Translations under genes and position numbers: made by a program
Origin: Arsukibacterium sp. MJ3
GTDB taxonomy: Bacteria; Pseudomonadota; Gammaproteobacteria; Enterobacterales; Alteromonadaceae
DNA: 64,000 bases
Direction: 5' to 3'
Assembly (NCBI RefSeq): GCF_000987765.1
Contig: NZ_LAHP01000004.1
Location: forward strand, 156,794-220,793
Part shown: positions 53,676-63,807 of the stretch, piece after piece
Layout of the letters: every line of letters begins with the position of its first letter
Position numbering within the stretch: the first letter of the stretch is position 1
The notes under the pieces: model-generated
Database searches by the model: none
Seen by the model: the letters and a program-made list of their open reading frames with translations, nothing else
What the model was told of the DNA's origin: nothing

Positions 53676-54386
53676 ATGTTGTTAGACGATTTTGTCACCC
53701 GTTCAGCTAACGGTTTTAGTTTTAGCCGGCTGCAGTCATGTAGCTTTGCCAAACACGTTGCAACCGACTTTAATCCTATTCATGACGTCGATGCCAAGCG
53801 GTTTTGTGTACCTGGCGATCTATTGTTTGCCTATTTACTCAGTCATTACGGTTTAACAAAACACTTGAGTTGTACCTTTGCTGGCATGGTAAGTGCAGAT
53901 GTCTTATTGCATTGTGAGCAAGTTAGTAATGAACTGCGCATTTGTGATGAGCAGGGTAAGGTGTATCTGGCATTGCAACAACAGGGTGAAGCCAGCCACG
54001 ATTTAAGCGTAATTGAGCCACTGATCCGTGATTATGTGCAGTTTTCCGGTCAAAATTTCCCGCATATTTTGCAGCCATTAATGCAGCAACATAATGTAAT
54101 GATCCACCCAGGACGCCCTTTAGTGATTTATGAAAGCATGGCATTGTCTTTTGAGCAGTTACCAACGGCTAAGGTTGATTTAAGCCTGGCCGACTCATCG
54201 TTACAGGTTGTGGGTAAGCGCGGTAATGTATTACTTGAATTTGTGTTAACCCAAGCGGGTCGGCAAATAGGCCGTGGTGAGAAGCGGATGATTTTAAGTA
54301 ATTTACAGCCCTACGAAGAAGCGCAGATGCAACTTATGATTGCTGAGTATAATCGCAGGAAAAGCTTAGTTAACCCTCAGTGCTAA
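53676..54386 (+). CDS. DUF3581 family protein
   Basis: The 236-residue protein from ATG 53676 has FNPIHDVDAKRFCVPGDLLF near residues 37-56 and a second similar half, the hotdog-like MaoC-type fold of DUF3581. The motif with Asn/His/Asp resembles hydratase active sites, but no substrate is known. A TTG at 53673 would add one residue. The gene precedes recC by 63 bases on the same strand. Confidence 0.85.
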   Translation: MLLDDFVTRSANGFSFSRLQSCSFAKHVATDFNPIHDVDAKRFCVPGDLLFAYLLSHYGLTKHLSCTFAGMVSADVLLHCEQVSNELRICDEQGKVYLALQQQGEASHDLSVIEPLIRDYVQFSGQNFPHILQPLMQQHNVMIHPGRPLVIYESMALSFEQLPTAKVDLSLADSSLQVVGKRGNVLLEFVLTQAGRQIGRGEKRMILSNLQPYEEAQMQLMIAEYNRRKSLVNPQC

Positions 54387-54449
54387 CAGTCTTTTAATGA
54401 AATAGTAAAATCGGCTATAGTGGCAGCATATTGTCAGTATAGGGTTTTT

Positions 54450-57400
54450 ATGTCTCAGTGTACCGCGCTACAGCCTGGTTTTCTGGTTGTTCATGCCAAT
54501 GCGCCCGAGCAACTGCGGGCTTTGGTTGTGAATTGGTTACAACGATATCCATTGGCACCGCTTGAGTCTGAGCAAATCCTGGTGCAAAGCAATGGTATTG
54601 CGCAGTGGCTTAAACTGGCATTAGCCAGCGAACCCGACGCGGCAGAACCCGGCTGTGGTATTGCAGCAGCCTTAAATGTACAACTACCGGCCCGTTTTAT
54701 CTGGCAACTTTATCGCCAGGTACTCGGCAACGAGCATATCACTGAGCGCTCTGCCTATAGTCGTGAGTTATTACGATGGCATTTGTTAACTGTGTTACCT
54801 CAGCTACCTCCTGACCAGGCTTTTGCACCGCTGAGGCATTTTTATGCTGACGATCCCACGCTTATTAAAACGTATCAGTTGTCTGACCAACTCGCTGCTT
54901 TATATGATCAATATCAGGTATACCGTGCCGATTGGTTGAACCTTTGGCAACAAGGACATGATCAGATTATTAATGCCCGGCAGCAGGTTACTCCACTGAG
55001 TACCGAGCAGTGCTGGCAAAGCCAGTTATGGCGTCTGTTACAGGCCCGAATAAAAAATTTGCAGCAAGGCGACAGTCGCTCTGAAATTCATCAACGCTTT
55101 ATTAGCAAGCTGGCAGCACTATCAACGATTGATGCCGCTAAGTTGTTGCCGCGGCGGTTAGTTATATTTGGTATTTCAGCACTACCGCAGCAAAGTTTAC
55201 AAGTATTGGCTGCAATAGCGCCTTATTGTCAGGTGTTGCTGGCAGTCCATAACCCTTGTCAGCATTACTGGGCGGATATTATTAGTGAAAAAGACTTATT
55301 GCGAGCCGAACGCCAGCGGCAGGTTTATAAAGTCGGCATGCCAACTGATCTAAAGGAAGAACAGCTCTATGTGCATGCTCACCCGCTGTTGGCCTCGTGG
55401 GGGCGTCAGGGCCGTGATTATATCAGGTTGTTAGATGAGTTTGATGAAACTGCGCGCTACAAAGACTTATTCGTTAATCAGCGAATTGATTTATTTAATG
55501 CACCTGCTGCCGGGCATTTGTTGGGTATGTTACAGCAGGATATTTTTGAGCTAAGGCCAGTGCATGAGAGTAAGCAGCTTTGGCCTGAGATAGCTTTTTG
55601 TGATAACTCAATACAGTTTCATCTGGCGCATAGTGCAATGCGCGAAGTGGAAATTTTACATGACCAGTTACTGGCTGCTTTTCAGCAGGACCATATTTTA
55701 AAACCGCGCGACATTATGGTAATGGTGCCTGACATTGTACTGTATGCACCATTAATTCAGGCGGTGTTCGCGGCGATAAAACCAGATGATCCGCGCTATA
55801 TTCCGTTTACTATTGCCGACTTACCCCCCGCTACAGAGCAGCCAATTTTTAAAGCAGTGGAACAACTTTTAGATCTGGCACGAAGCCGCTTTCAATTGAG
55901 TGACATCATAGATTTGCTTGAAGTACCAGCAGTACGGCAACGTTTTGCTATTGATGAGTCTGCGGTTCCGCTATTGCATCAGTGGTTGCAAGCCGCCGGG
56001 GCTCGGTGGGGGCTTGATTGCGAGCAGCGACAGAGTCTGGCGTTGCCTGCTGGTTTGCATCAGTTTAGTTGGCAGTTTGCACTTGACCGAATGTTGCTGG
56101 GATTTGCTACCGGACCCGTGGCAGCAACAGAGCAAGGCGCTGACGGCTGGCATGGTATTGAACCTTTCACTGATATCAGCGGTTTGGATGCGGCGTTAAT
56201 CGGGCCGTTATATCAGTTATTAGCGCAATTAAAACATTACTGGCAATGGCTACAACACCCGCATGATCCGGCAAAATGGCAACACCTGCTCACGACCCTG
56301 TTACAGGATTTTTTTCAGGCAGAGCAAACAGATGAGCTTGCTATATTAAGCCAATTTAATGAGGCGTTGGACGAATGGTACAGCCATTGTCAGCAAGCAG
56401 AGCTGCACACTGAGTTGCCAGCACAAATCGTGGCTACAAGCTGGTTAGCGCTGGTTTCTGAACCGGGTATTCAGCAACGGTTTTTATCCGGTGGCGTCAC
56501 CTTTGCTACTTTATTACCGATGCGGGCTATTCCGTTTCGACACATCTGTTTATTAGGGATGAATGATGGCGCTTTTCCGCGACAGCAAGCCCGGCAAGAC
56601 TTTGACTTGATGCGAGCTGATTCTCGCCCAGGCGATCGTTCCCGCCGTGAAGATGATCGTTACTTGCTACTCGAGGCCCTGCTGTCGGCCCGTGACCGGC
56701 TGTATATCAGCTGGGTAGGGCGTAGCGTGCACGATAACAGCGAGCGAGCACCTTCCATGTTAATTGGGCAGCTACGCGATCATCTGGCCCAGTGTTGGCA
56801 AGGCAGTAAAGCAGGAGATAAACCAAACGGCGAACAACACTTATTAGTGCAATTGACTACTGAACACCCGCTACAACCGTTTAGCTTGCGTTATTTTGAG
56901 CAGACTGATCCTGGTTTATTTAGTTATCAGCATGAATGGCTGTTGCAGTCGGCGCTACCTGAGGCAACGGCTCTGACAGAATGGCAACCCGCTGACGCCA
57001 TTACCCTGCGCCAGCTAAGTGATTTCGTGCGCGATCCGGTTAAAAGCTTTTTTAACCAACGTTTAACGATCTGGTTAGGACAAGAGCAGCGGGCGAGTGA
57101 TAACGATGAAGCGTTTGCGCTAGATGGGCTGGCGCGCTGGCAGCTGCAACAACAATTATTGCAACAGTTGCAGCATACGTTGGCAGCAGCAGAACCCTTA
57201 GAAGCTGCACTTGAGCAGACGCTGGCGGCAATGCAGCGCCGAGGTGCGCTTGGGGTTGGTGCTGCAGTTAACCTGCATGCACAACAGCTTTTTGAGCCAG
57301 TTATGGCATTGGCAGAGCGTTATAACCAATGGCTTCAGCGTTTTCCAATAGCCCAAAAAGCCAAGGCAGTGCAATGGCAAACCGCCGGCCTTAAATTGCA

Positions 57401-57944
57401 GGATTGGCTTAGTCAGTTGCGTCTAAACGCTACCGGTCAGCAATGTCAGCTGTTGTTAAGCCCCAGTGCCATTATTAAAGAGCGGCGTTATCAGTGGCGC
57501 CACTTAGTATTGCCGTGGCTTAATCATTTATTGGCCAATACACTACAACCTTGTCAAACCCTATTGCTAAGCCAGGCTGGCGAGCTAAGCTTTGCTGCCA
57601 TTCCAGCCGCTGCTGCGGGTGAGCAACTTGACCAATTATTACGTAGTTATTGGCAAGCACATCAAACCCCATGGCCACTCGAGCTTGAGTGCGCTATGCA
57701 TTACTTAAGCAACATTGAGTCAGTAAAATACAGTACTGAGGACTTACTTAAGCAATGTCAGAAAAAATATCAGGGTGACAGTTATAACCCCGGTATTGTG
57801 CAGCGTAATCCTTATTTACAACGACTGTTTCCGGATTTTCAACAATTGTATCAAGATGGTGCTTTTGTAGCCCATGCTACTACGCTATATCAGCCGTTGC
57901 TGCTGGCGGTTCAGCAAGCCAGTTCTGCACAGGAGGCATCATGA
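54450..57944 (+). CDS. recC: Exodeoxyribonuclease V gamma subunit (RecC)
   Basis: The 1164-residue protein begins MSQCTALQPGFLVVHANAPE and has the RecC segments QSNGIAQWLKLAL, WQLYRQVLG, IPFTIAD, RAIPFRHICLLGMNDGAFPR and FDLMRADSRPGDRSRREDDR. It is the Chi-recognition subunit. I use ATG 54450; a GTG at 54420 adds ten residues. It starts the recC-recB-recD operon and overlaps recB by ATGA. Confidence 0.94.
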   Translation: MSQCTALQPGFLVVHANAPEQLRALVVNWLQRYPLAPLESEQILVQSNGIAQWLKLALASEPDAAEPGCGIAAALNVQLPARFIWQLYRQVLGNEHITERSAYSRELLRWHLLTVLPQLPPDQAFAPLRHFYADDPTLIKTYQLSDQLAALYDQYQVYRADWLNLWQQGHDQIINARQQVTPLSTEQCWQSQLWRLLQARIKNLQQGDSRSEIHQRFISKLAALSTIDAAKLLPRRLVIFGISALPQQSLQVLAAIAPYCQVLLAVHNPCQHYWADIISEKDLLRAERQRQVYKVGMPTDLKEEQLYVHAHPLLASWGRQGRDYIRLLDEFDETARYKDLFVNQRIDLFNAPAAGHLLGMLQQDIFELRPVHESKQLWPEIAFCDNSIQFHLAHSAMREVEILHDQLLAAFQQDHILKPRDIMVMVPDIVLYAPLIQAVFAAIKPDDPRYIPFTIADLPPATEQPIFKAVEQLLDLARSRFQLSDIIDLLEVPAVRQRFAIDESAVPLLHQWLQAAGARWGLDCEQRQSLALPAGLHQFSWQFALDRMLLGFATGPVAATEQGADGWHGIEPFTDISGLDAALIGPLYQLLAQLKHYWQWLQHPHDPAKWQHLLTTLLQDFFQAEQTDELAILSQFNEALDEWYSHCQQAELHTELPAQIVATSWLALVSEPGIQQRFLSGGVTFATLLPMRAIPFRHICLLGMNDGAFPRQQARQDFDLMRADSRPGDRSRREDDRYLLLEALLSARDRLYISWVGRSVHDNSERAPSMLIGQLRDHLAQCWQGSKAGDKPNGEQHLLVQLTTEHPLQPFSLRYFEQTDPGLFSYQHEWLLQSALPEATALTEWQPADAITLRQLSDFVRDPVKSFFNQRLTIWLGQEQRASDNDEAFALDGLARWQLQQQLLQQLQHTLAAAEPLEAALEQTLAAMQRRGALGVGAAVNLHAQQLFEPVMALAERYNQWLQRFPIAQKAKAVQWQTAGLKLQDWLSQLRLNATGQQCQLLLSPSAIIKERRYQWRHLVLPWLNHLLANTLQPCQTLLLSQAGELSFAAIPAAAAGEQLDQLLRSYWQAHQTPWPLELECAMHYLSNIESVKYSTEDLLKQCQKKYQGDSYNPGIVQRNPYLQRLFPDFQQLYQDGAFVAHATTLYQPLLLAVQQASSAQEAS

Positions 57945-60900
57945 ATACGGTGGTTACTGGCCAGGCTCAGTCGCTTAATTTACTCACATTGCCCTTGGTT
58001 GGCAGCCGCTTAATTGAGGCCAGTGCCGGTACCGGTAAAACCTTTACGATTGCCGCTTTATATTTACGGCTGGTGCTAGGCCATGGTAAAGCACATGCTT
58101 TTCAGCGGCCACTGACCCCGCCGGAAATTTTGGTGGTGACCTTTACCGAGGCCGCTACCCAGGAATTACGCGACCGCATTCGGTTACGCCTAACTGAAGC
58201 CGCCTTGGCATTTCGCCATGGTACCACTACCGATAATGTATTGGCCGCTTTGCTGGCTGATTATACTACAGCAGAATTCGCTTATTGTGCCCGACGGCTG
58301 GAATTAGCTGCGCAGTGGATGGATGAAGCGGCTATTTCAACCATTCATGGCTGGTGTAACCGTATGTTGTCAGAGCATGCTTTTGCCAGTGGTAGCTTAT
58401 TCAGCCAGCAACTCAGTACGGATCTTAGTAGCCTTAAGCTGCAGGCGGTGCGCGACTACTGGCGCAGTTTTTATTACGGTTTATCTGAAAGCGCGTTGAC
58501 GCAGTGTCTTAGTTACTGGCAAACACCAGAGCAGTTATGGCAAAACACGACAAAGTTAACCAGTTACTTACTCGTACAAGACAATTTAATGTCGTTAAGT
58601 TACGCGGCACCAGCTGTTGCTATTGCGCAAAGTGAGGCAGAGCGCACAATTCAGCTACAGCAATTGGCAGAGCAATGGCGGCAATGGCTGCCAGAATTAG
58701 CCGAAATACTGCAGCAGGCTATTAACGCTAAAGCCGTTAATGGTCGTCAGTTACAACAACGCTATCTGGATAACTGGCTGCAAAAACTGCAAACCTGGCT
58801 GCAGGTGCCAGATGCCAGCCTTGATTTAGGCAGTGGCTGGTATCGCTTATCACCAGAAGGTATTGCAGAGTGCTGGAAGCAAGGGGCGGTGCCAAGTCAT
58901 CCGGCGTTTGCCGGCATTGTTCAGCTGCAGGTCGCACTGCAAAACCTGGCCGAGCCAAGGCAGTTGCTGATGCAACATGCGGCCTGTTGGTTGGCGCAGC
59001 GGATCCAAACTGAATTGAATGAGCAGGCGCTGATGGGCTTTGACGATATGCTGTTACGTCTGCACCGGGCACTGAATGGCGGTTCTGACAGCAACCCCGA
59101 TAGTAGTCTTGATAGTACAAAGAGCACAGAGTTAGCCACACTTATTCGCCAGCAATATCCGGTGGCCATGATTGATGAATTTCAAGATACGGATCCCATT
59201 CAATATCAGATATTTTCGGCAATTTACTTAACAGAGCCAACAAGTGGCGCAGAGGATAGCTCCGGTGCCCAAAACCAGTCTGCCTTATTATTAATTGGCG
59301 ATCCGAAGCAGGCTATTTATGCTTTTCGTGGCGCTGATATTTACACTTATTTGACAGCAAAACAGCTGACTACTGGCCGTCATTATACCTTGGATACTAA
59401 TTACCGTTCGGCCGCGGCGTTGGTTAGGGCCGTTAATTTTATTTTCGAACGGGCAGAGCAGTATGCTAAAGGCGCTTTTTTATTTCGCCGGGCAAACACC
59501 TCTACTGGCAGCGAGCCTTTGCCATTTTATCCGGTTAACGCTAAAGGTAATGGTTGGCAGCTTGAAGTCGCTGCAAAAGCGGTAGCGCCGTTAACGGCAT
59601 GGTTGCCCGAAGCGACAACAGATAAAGCGTTAAGCCGGCAAGATTATCTGCAGCAATACGCCAGTGGCTGCGCCAGTTATATCGTTGATTTACTTAAGCA
59701 AGCGGCTAATGGTAGCGCCGGGTTTGTTAACGCGAGTGGCCAGCGGCGAAACCTTCAACCCTCTGATATTGCTATTTTAGTTAATAATCAGAATGAGGCG
59801 CTGGCCATTCGCCGCCAGTTGACACTACGCCAGGTTCGCAGTGTGTATTTATCTGATCGTGAATCGGTCTTTAGCTCAGCAACCGCCCCTGACCTGCACT
59901 TTATACTCAGTGCCTGCGCCGAACCCGAGCAAGATAGTTTATTGCGTTCAGCCATAGGTTGTCGCACCTTAGGTTTAAGTTTAAACGAGCTGGATCAGTT
60001 GCAGCAACACGAGCTGGCCTGGGAGCAACTTTGTTTGCAATTTAAAGGTTATCAGCAACAGTGGCGCCGTTATGGTGTATTACCCATGCTGCGTAGCCTG
60101 TTGTTTGACTTTGCTATCCCGGCACGCTTACGCCAGCAAAATGATGGTGAACGGGCGTTAACCGATTTGCTGCATCTGGCAGAGTTACTGCAACAGGCTG
60201 CGCAGCAGTTAGACGGTGAGCAAGCCTTGCTGCGCTTTTTAGCTGAGCATATGCAGCAACACGTAATGGGCGATAGCGAGCAGCAAAAAGTGAGGTTGGA
60301 AAGTGATGCTGAGCTGGTCAAAGTGGTCACTATTCATAAATCCAAAGGTTTAGAATATTCGCTGGTGTTTTTGCCTTTTATCTGTGCCGCAAGGCCGGTA
60401 AATGCCAAGCAGTTGCCGGTTAGTTACCGCGATGCGCAAGATCAGCTGGCTTTTAGTTACCAGCCCGATGAGCATATTCTGGCGTTAGCCGAGCAAGAAC
60501 GCCTCGCCGAAGATATTCGCAAATGCTACGTTGCCTTAACTCGTGCTAAATATGGTTGTTGGCTTGGGTTAGCCCCATTAGCTGAGCAAAGCGCTATTGG
60601 CTATTTGTTGGCAACTAACCCAGCTGATCCGGCTAGTTTCAACCAACATGTACATGCGGCCTGGTCGGGTTGTCAGGCAATTACGTTTCAAGCGATGCCC
60701 GAGGTTAACCACAGTCGTTATCAGCCGGTAGTTGAGCAAATTACTACTGCAACGGCCCGGCAGATCAGTCACTCATTTCGCCAGTTGTGGTGGATAGCCA
60801 GTTACAGTGCGTTAACCCGTAAACTAGGCGACAATACACGGGTTGAAAATAATGCGCCTGAGCGGGCCAGTGATAAGTTACTACCTGAATTGTATCCTGA

Positions 60901-61741
60901 ACAGCAAGCAAACGAGCAGCAGATAGCAACTCAGGTTGGGGCCAATAGTGTTGCAGTAGCAGCCAATGATCACGCTACTCCGGCTGTTCTTGCTATGCAG
61001 TACCAGTTTATTGCCGGTCCTGAAGCGGGTACTTTTTTACACGGTATGTTGGAATGGATAGGGCAGCAGGGGTTTCATCATATTCAAGCCAAACCTGAAT
61101 TGCTTGGCGCAGAATTGAGTAGGCGTTGTCAGCTAAGAGGTTGGCAAGCCTATCACAACGGCTTACAACAATGGTTAGCGCAGCTGCTCGCAACTACGTT
61201 TACCCTGCCAGAAGTGCCTACCCCGGAAATGACAACATTGGCGCAGCTCAGCAGCTATCAGGTAGAACTGGAGTTTTGGCTACCTTGTCAGCAGGTTGAT
61301 ATCGAACAGCTAGATCAATTACTCCAACAACATATTTGGCCAGGGCAGCTTCGACCAGCATTATTGGCTGGTCAACTCAATGGCATGCTAAAAGGTTTTA
61401 TTGATTTAGTGTTCTGTCAGCAGCAGCGTTATGTGGTCTGTGACTATAAGTCGAATCGAATGGGTCTGTGCGCCGCAGATTACAATATGCATAATTTACA
61501 ACAGGTTATGTTGCAAAAGCGCTATGATTTGCAGGCAGTACTCTATTGCTTGGCGCTGCACCGCCTGTTACGAAGCCGTATTGCCGATTATGACTATTCG
61601 CGTGACAGCGGTGGTGCAATGCACTGGTTTATTCGAGGGCTAAATACGCCGCAGCAGGGAATGGTTTGGCTTAAGCCATCACTGTTACTGATTAACGCAC
61701 TGGACCAGTTATTTCGAAAAGGTGGCGCTGATGCAAGCTGA
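57941..61741 (+). CDS. recB: Exodeoxyribonuclease V beta subunit (RecB)
   Basis: The 1266-residue 3'-5' helicase/nuclease has Walker A SAGTGKT at 28-34, MIDEFQDTDPIQYQIF near 405, LLIGDPKQAIYAFRGADIYT near 455, KSKGLEYSLVF near 795 and the nuclease motif YVVCDYKSNRMG near 1165. It is about 85 residues longer than E. coli RecB (1180); a low-complexity SDSNPDSSLDSTKS insert near 385 and another variable segment near 980-1020 explain part of this. It overlaps recC by four bases and recD by 11. Confidence 0.95.
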   Translation: MNTVVTGQAQSLNLLTLPLVGSRLIEASAGTGKTFTIAALYLRLVLGHGKAHAFQRPLTPPEILVVTFTEAATQELRDRIRLRLTEAALAFRHGTTTDNVLAALLADYTTAEFAYCARRLELAAQWMDEAAISTIHGWCNRMLSEHAFASGSLFSQQLSTDLSSLKLQAVRDYWRSFYYGLSESALTQCLSYWQTPEQLWQNTTKLTSYLLVQDNLMSLSYAAPAVAIAQSEAERTIQLQQLAEQWRQWLPELAEILQQAINAKAVNGRQLQQRYLDNWLQKLQTWLQVPDASLDLGSGWYRLSPEGIAECWKQGAVPSHPAFAGIVQLQVALQNLAEPRQLLMQHAACWLAQRIQTELNEQALMGFDDMLLRLHRALNGGSDSNPDSSLDSTKSTELATLIRQQYPVAMIDEFQDTDPIQYQIFSAIYLTEPTSGAEDSSGAQNQSALLLIGDPKQAIYAFRGADIYTYLTAKQLTTGRHYTLDTNYRSAAALVRAVNFIFERAEQYAKGAFLFRRANTSTGSEPLPFYPVNAKGNGWQLEVAAKAVAPLTAWLPEATTDKALSRQDYLQQYASGCASYIVDLLKQAANGSAGFVNASGQRRNLQPSDIAILVNNQNEALAIRRQLTLRQVRSVYLSDRESVFSSATAPDLHFILSACAEPEQDSLLRSAIGCRTLGLSLNELDQLQQHELAWEQLCLQFKGYQQQWRRYGVLPMLRSLLFDFAIPARLRQQNDGERALTDLLHLAELLQQAAQQLDGEQALLRFLAEHMQQHVMGDSEQQKVRLESDAELVKVVTIHKSKGLEYSLVFLPFICAARPVNAKQLPVSYRDAQDQLAFSYQPDEHILALAEQERLAEDIRKCYVALTRAKYGCWLGLAPLAEQSAIGYLLATNPADPASFNQHVHAAWSGCQAITFQAMPEVNHSRYQPVVEQITTATARQISHSFRQLWWIASYSALTRKLGDNTRVENNAPERASDKLLPELYPEQQANEQQIATQVGANSVAVAANDHATPAVLAMQYQFIAGPEAGTFLHGMLEWIGQQGFHHIQAKPELLGAELSRRCQLRGWQAYHNGLQQWLAQLLATTFTLPEVPTPEMTTLAQLSSYQVELEFWLPCQQVDIEQLDQLLQQHIWPGQLRPALLAGQLNGMLKGFIDLVFCQQQRYVVCDYKSNRMGLCAADYNMHNLQQVMLQKRYDLQAVLYCLALHRLLRSRIADYDYSRDSGGAMHWFIRGLNTPQQGMVWLKPSLLLINALDQLFRKGGADAS

Positions 61742-63701
61742 GCTTATATTAAAACAATGGCAAGCTCAGGGCTGGTTACGACCGCTTGATCACGCCTTTG
61801 CAAGTTTTATTGCCAGATATGCACCCGCCCAACCGCTGGTGTGCCTTGCGGCAGCACTATGCAGTTATCAGTTAAAGCAGGGCCATGTCTGTTTAGATTT
61901 GGCAACATTGCTTATGGAACCGCTGTCAACTCTGGGGCTTAGTGCTGAGCTGCCTGAACCGGAGCAACAACAGACGTTACAGCAGCAATTTTCTACTTTT
62001 ACTCTGGCACAATGGCAGCAAGCGCTCAGTCAGTCGGCGGTGGTTGACCAAGGGCCCGGCAATAATCCATTAGTGTTAATAGGTCATCGTTTGTATTTAC
62101 GCCGTTACTGGCAATATGAGCAGGACATCGCCAGCCAGATTAATCAGCGTTTACAACAGAGTACGTCGTTAGCTGCTGGTCTACCAGCGGCGACGTTACT
62201 GCCATTATTGCAGCAACTGTTTCAATCTAATGACCAGCAACCAGACTGGCAACAGCTCGCCTGTGCGCTGGCCTGTCGTAGCGCCTTTAATGTTATTACC
62301 GGTGGCCCTGGTACCGGCAAAACAACAACTGTGGTGCGCCTGTTAGCGCTTTTGCAGTTGTTACAGCTTAAGCGTGCTGAGCCTTTGCTAGCGATCCGGC
62401 TGGCAGCGCCAACCGGTAAAGCGGCTGCTCGATTAAAAGACAGTATTAGTGGCGCTATTGCCCGTTTAGCAGAACTCAATATTGATGGTTTTACGCAGAT
62501 TGAACAGGCTATCCCGAAAGACGTTAGTACCCTTCATCGCTTACTGGGCGTACGTTCGGGCAGTAAGACCTTGCGTTATAATCAGTACCAGCCATTACCA
62601 TTGGATATACTGGTGTTGGATGAAGCGTCGATGGTCGATGTAGAGATGATGGCCGCGCTGTTGCTGGCGTTACCCGTTTCGGCCAGGATTGTATTATTAG
62701 GTGATAAAGATCAACTATCTTCCGTCGAAGCTGGAGCGTTGTTAGCCGAGCTGTGTAAAAAAGCCAGTAAAGGCGATTATCTGCCCGCCACAGTAAGTTG
62801 GTTACAGCAGCAAACTCATCAGCAGATACCAGATGATCTGGTTAGCGAAAAAGGCGCTTTATTGTCGCAGCATATAGTGATGTTGCGTCATAGCCATCGG
62901 TTTGGCCAACACAGTGGCATTGGCCAACTGGCGGCAATGGTTAATCAGGGGCAGTTTAACCAGGCTATCTGGCAACAACAGTCTGCTCAATTGTCTCTGT
63001 ATAAAGAGTCAAGCAGCAACAGCGCTGGTTTTCGGCAGTTGATATTGCATGGAGCAGGTTTAGCAAACGGTTTTGGTTATCAGCATTACTTAGATTTAGT
63101 GGCCAAACCGCCTGCTGAGATTGAGCAGCAAGATATCTGGGCAGCTAATATAATTACTGCTTACGGACATTTTCAAGTGCTAGCCGCAACTCGTAAAGGC
63201 GAATTTGGTGTTGAACAGTTAAACCAGCAAATCCAACATGTTTTGACCCAAGCAGGGCTAATAGAGCCTGAACATCAGTGGTTTGCTGGCAGGCCGGTAA
63301 TAGTAACCCGTAATGACTATCAGTTGGGATTAATGAATGGTGATATTGGCATTTGCCTGCCTAAACGCCTGTTGCAGGCTAATGGCGAACTATTAAATGT
63401 TTTTAGAGTTGCCTTTAGAACTGCCGAAGGTATTAAGTGGATAGTGCCGGCGCGATTAAATGCGGTAGAAACAGTCTTTGCAATGACTGTGCATAAATCG
63501 CAGGGTTCAGAGTTTAATCATACGGTGTTGGCACTTGCCAGTGATGCCAGCAGCATGCTGAACCGGGAATTGCTTTATACTGCCATTACCCGGGCGTCAG
63601 CCCGTTTTACGCTGGTCTGCGCTGATCCGCAGCAGCTCAATAAGGCGGTACAGCGTCAAACTGTTCGTGCTGGTGGATTATCGTTGGCGCTGGCCCAGTA
63701 G
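61731..63701 (+). CDS. recD: Exodeoxyribonuclease V alpha subunit (RecD)
   Basis: The 656-residue 5'-3' helicase (superfamily 1B) has Walker A ITGGPGTGKTTTVVRLL near 190, LDEASMVDVEMMAALL near 300, LLGDKDQLSSVEAGALL near 325 and AMTVHKSQGSEFNHTVLAL near 585. Start ATG 61731 follows AAAAGGTGG; a GTG at 61722 is less likely. It overlaps the recB stop by 11 bases. E. coli RecD is 608 residues. No terminator was identified between it and the following rRNA promoter. Confidence 0.95.
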   Translation: MQAELILKQWQAQGWLRPLDHAFASFIARYAPAQPLVCLAAALCSYQLKQGHVCLDLATLLMEPLSTLGLSAELPEPEQQQTLQQQFSTFTLAQWQQALSQSAVVDQGPGNNPLVLIGHRLYLRRYWQYEQDIASQINQRLQQSTSLAAGLPAATLLPLLQQLFQSNDQQPDWQQLACALACRSAFNVITGGPGTGKTTTVVRLLALLQLLQLKRAEPLLAIRLAAPTGKAAARLKDSISGAIARLAELNIDGFTQIEQAIPKDVSTLHRLLGVRSGSKTLRYNQYQPLPLDILVLDEASMVDVEMMAALLLALPVSARIVLLGDKDQLSSVEAGALLAELCKKASKGDYLPATVSWLQQQTHQQIPDDLVSEKGALLSQHIVMLRHSHRFGQHSGIGQLAAMVNQGQFNQAIWQQQSAQLSLYKESSSNSAGFRQLILHGAGLANGFGYQHYLDLVAKPPAEIEQQDIWAANIITAYGHFQVLAATRKGEFGVEQLNQQIQHVLTQAGLIEPEHQWFAGRPVIVTRNDYQLGLMNGDIGICLPKRLLQANGELLNVFRVAFRTAEGIKWIVPARLNAVETVFAMTVHKSQGSEFNHTVLALASDASSMLNRELLYTAITRASARFTLVCADPQQLNKAVQRQTVRAGGLSLALAQ

Positions 63702-63773
63702 TAAGTGGGATAGCAGTAATGTGGCTTAGCTGAACACTTTTTAGGCAAACAGTTTAATTTTCCAAAAAAGCGC

Positions 63774-63801
63774 TTGCAGAGTATTTTAAACTCCCTATAA
63801 T
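63774..63801 (+). promoter_or_regulatory. rRNA operon promoter
   Basis: TTGCAG (63774-63779) and TATAAT (63796-63801) are 16 bases apart. The -10 is followed by GCGCATCC, a GC-rich discriminator, and the -35 is preceded by an A/T-rich UP-like tract (TTTTCCAAAAAA). This is the layout of growth-rate-regulated rrn promoters. Confidence 0.8.
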
Positions 63802-63807
63802 GCGCAT

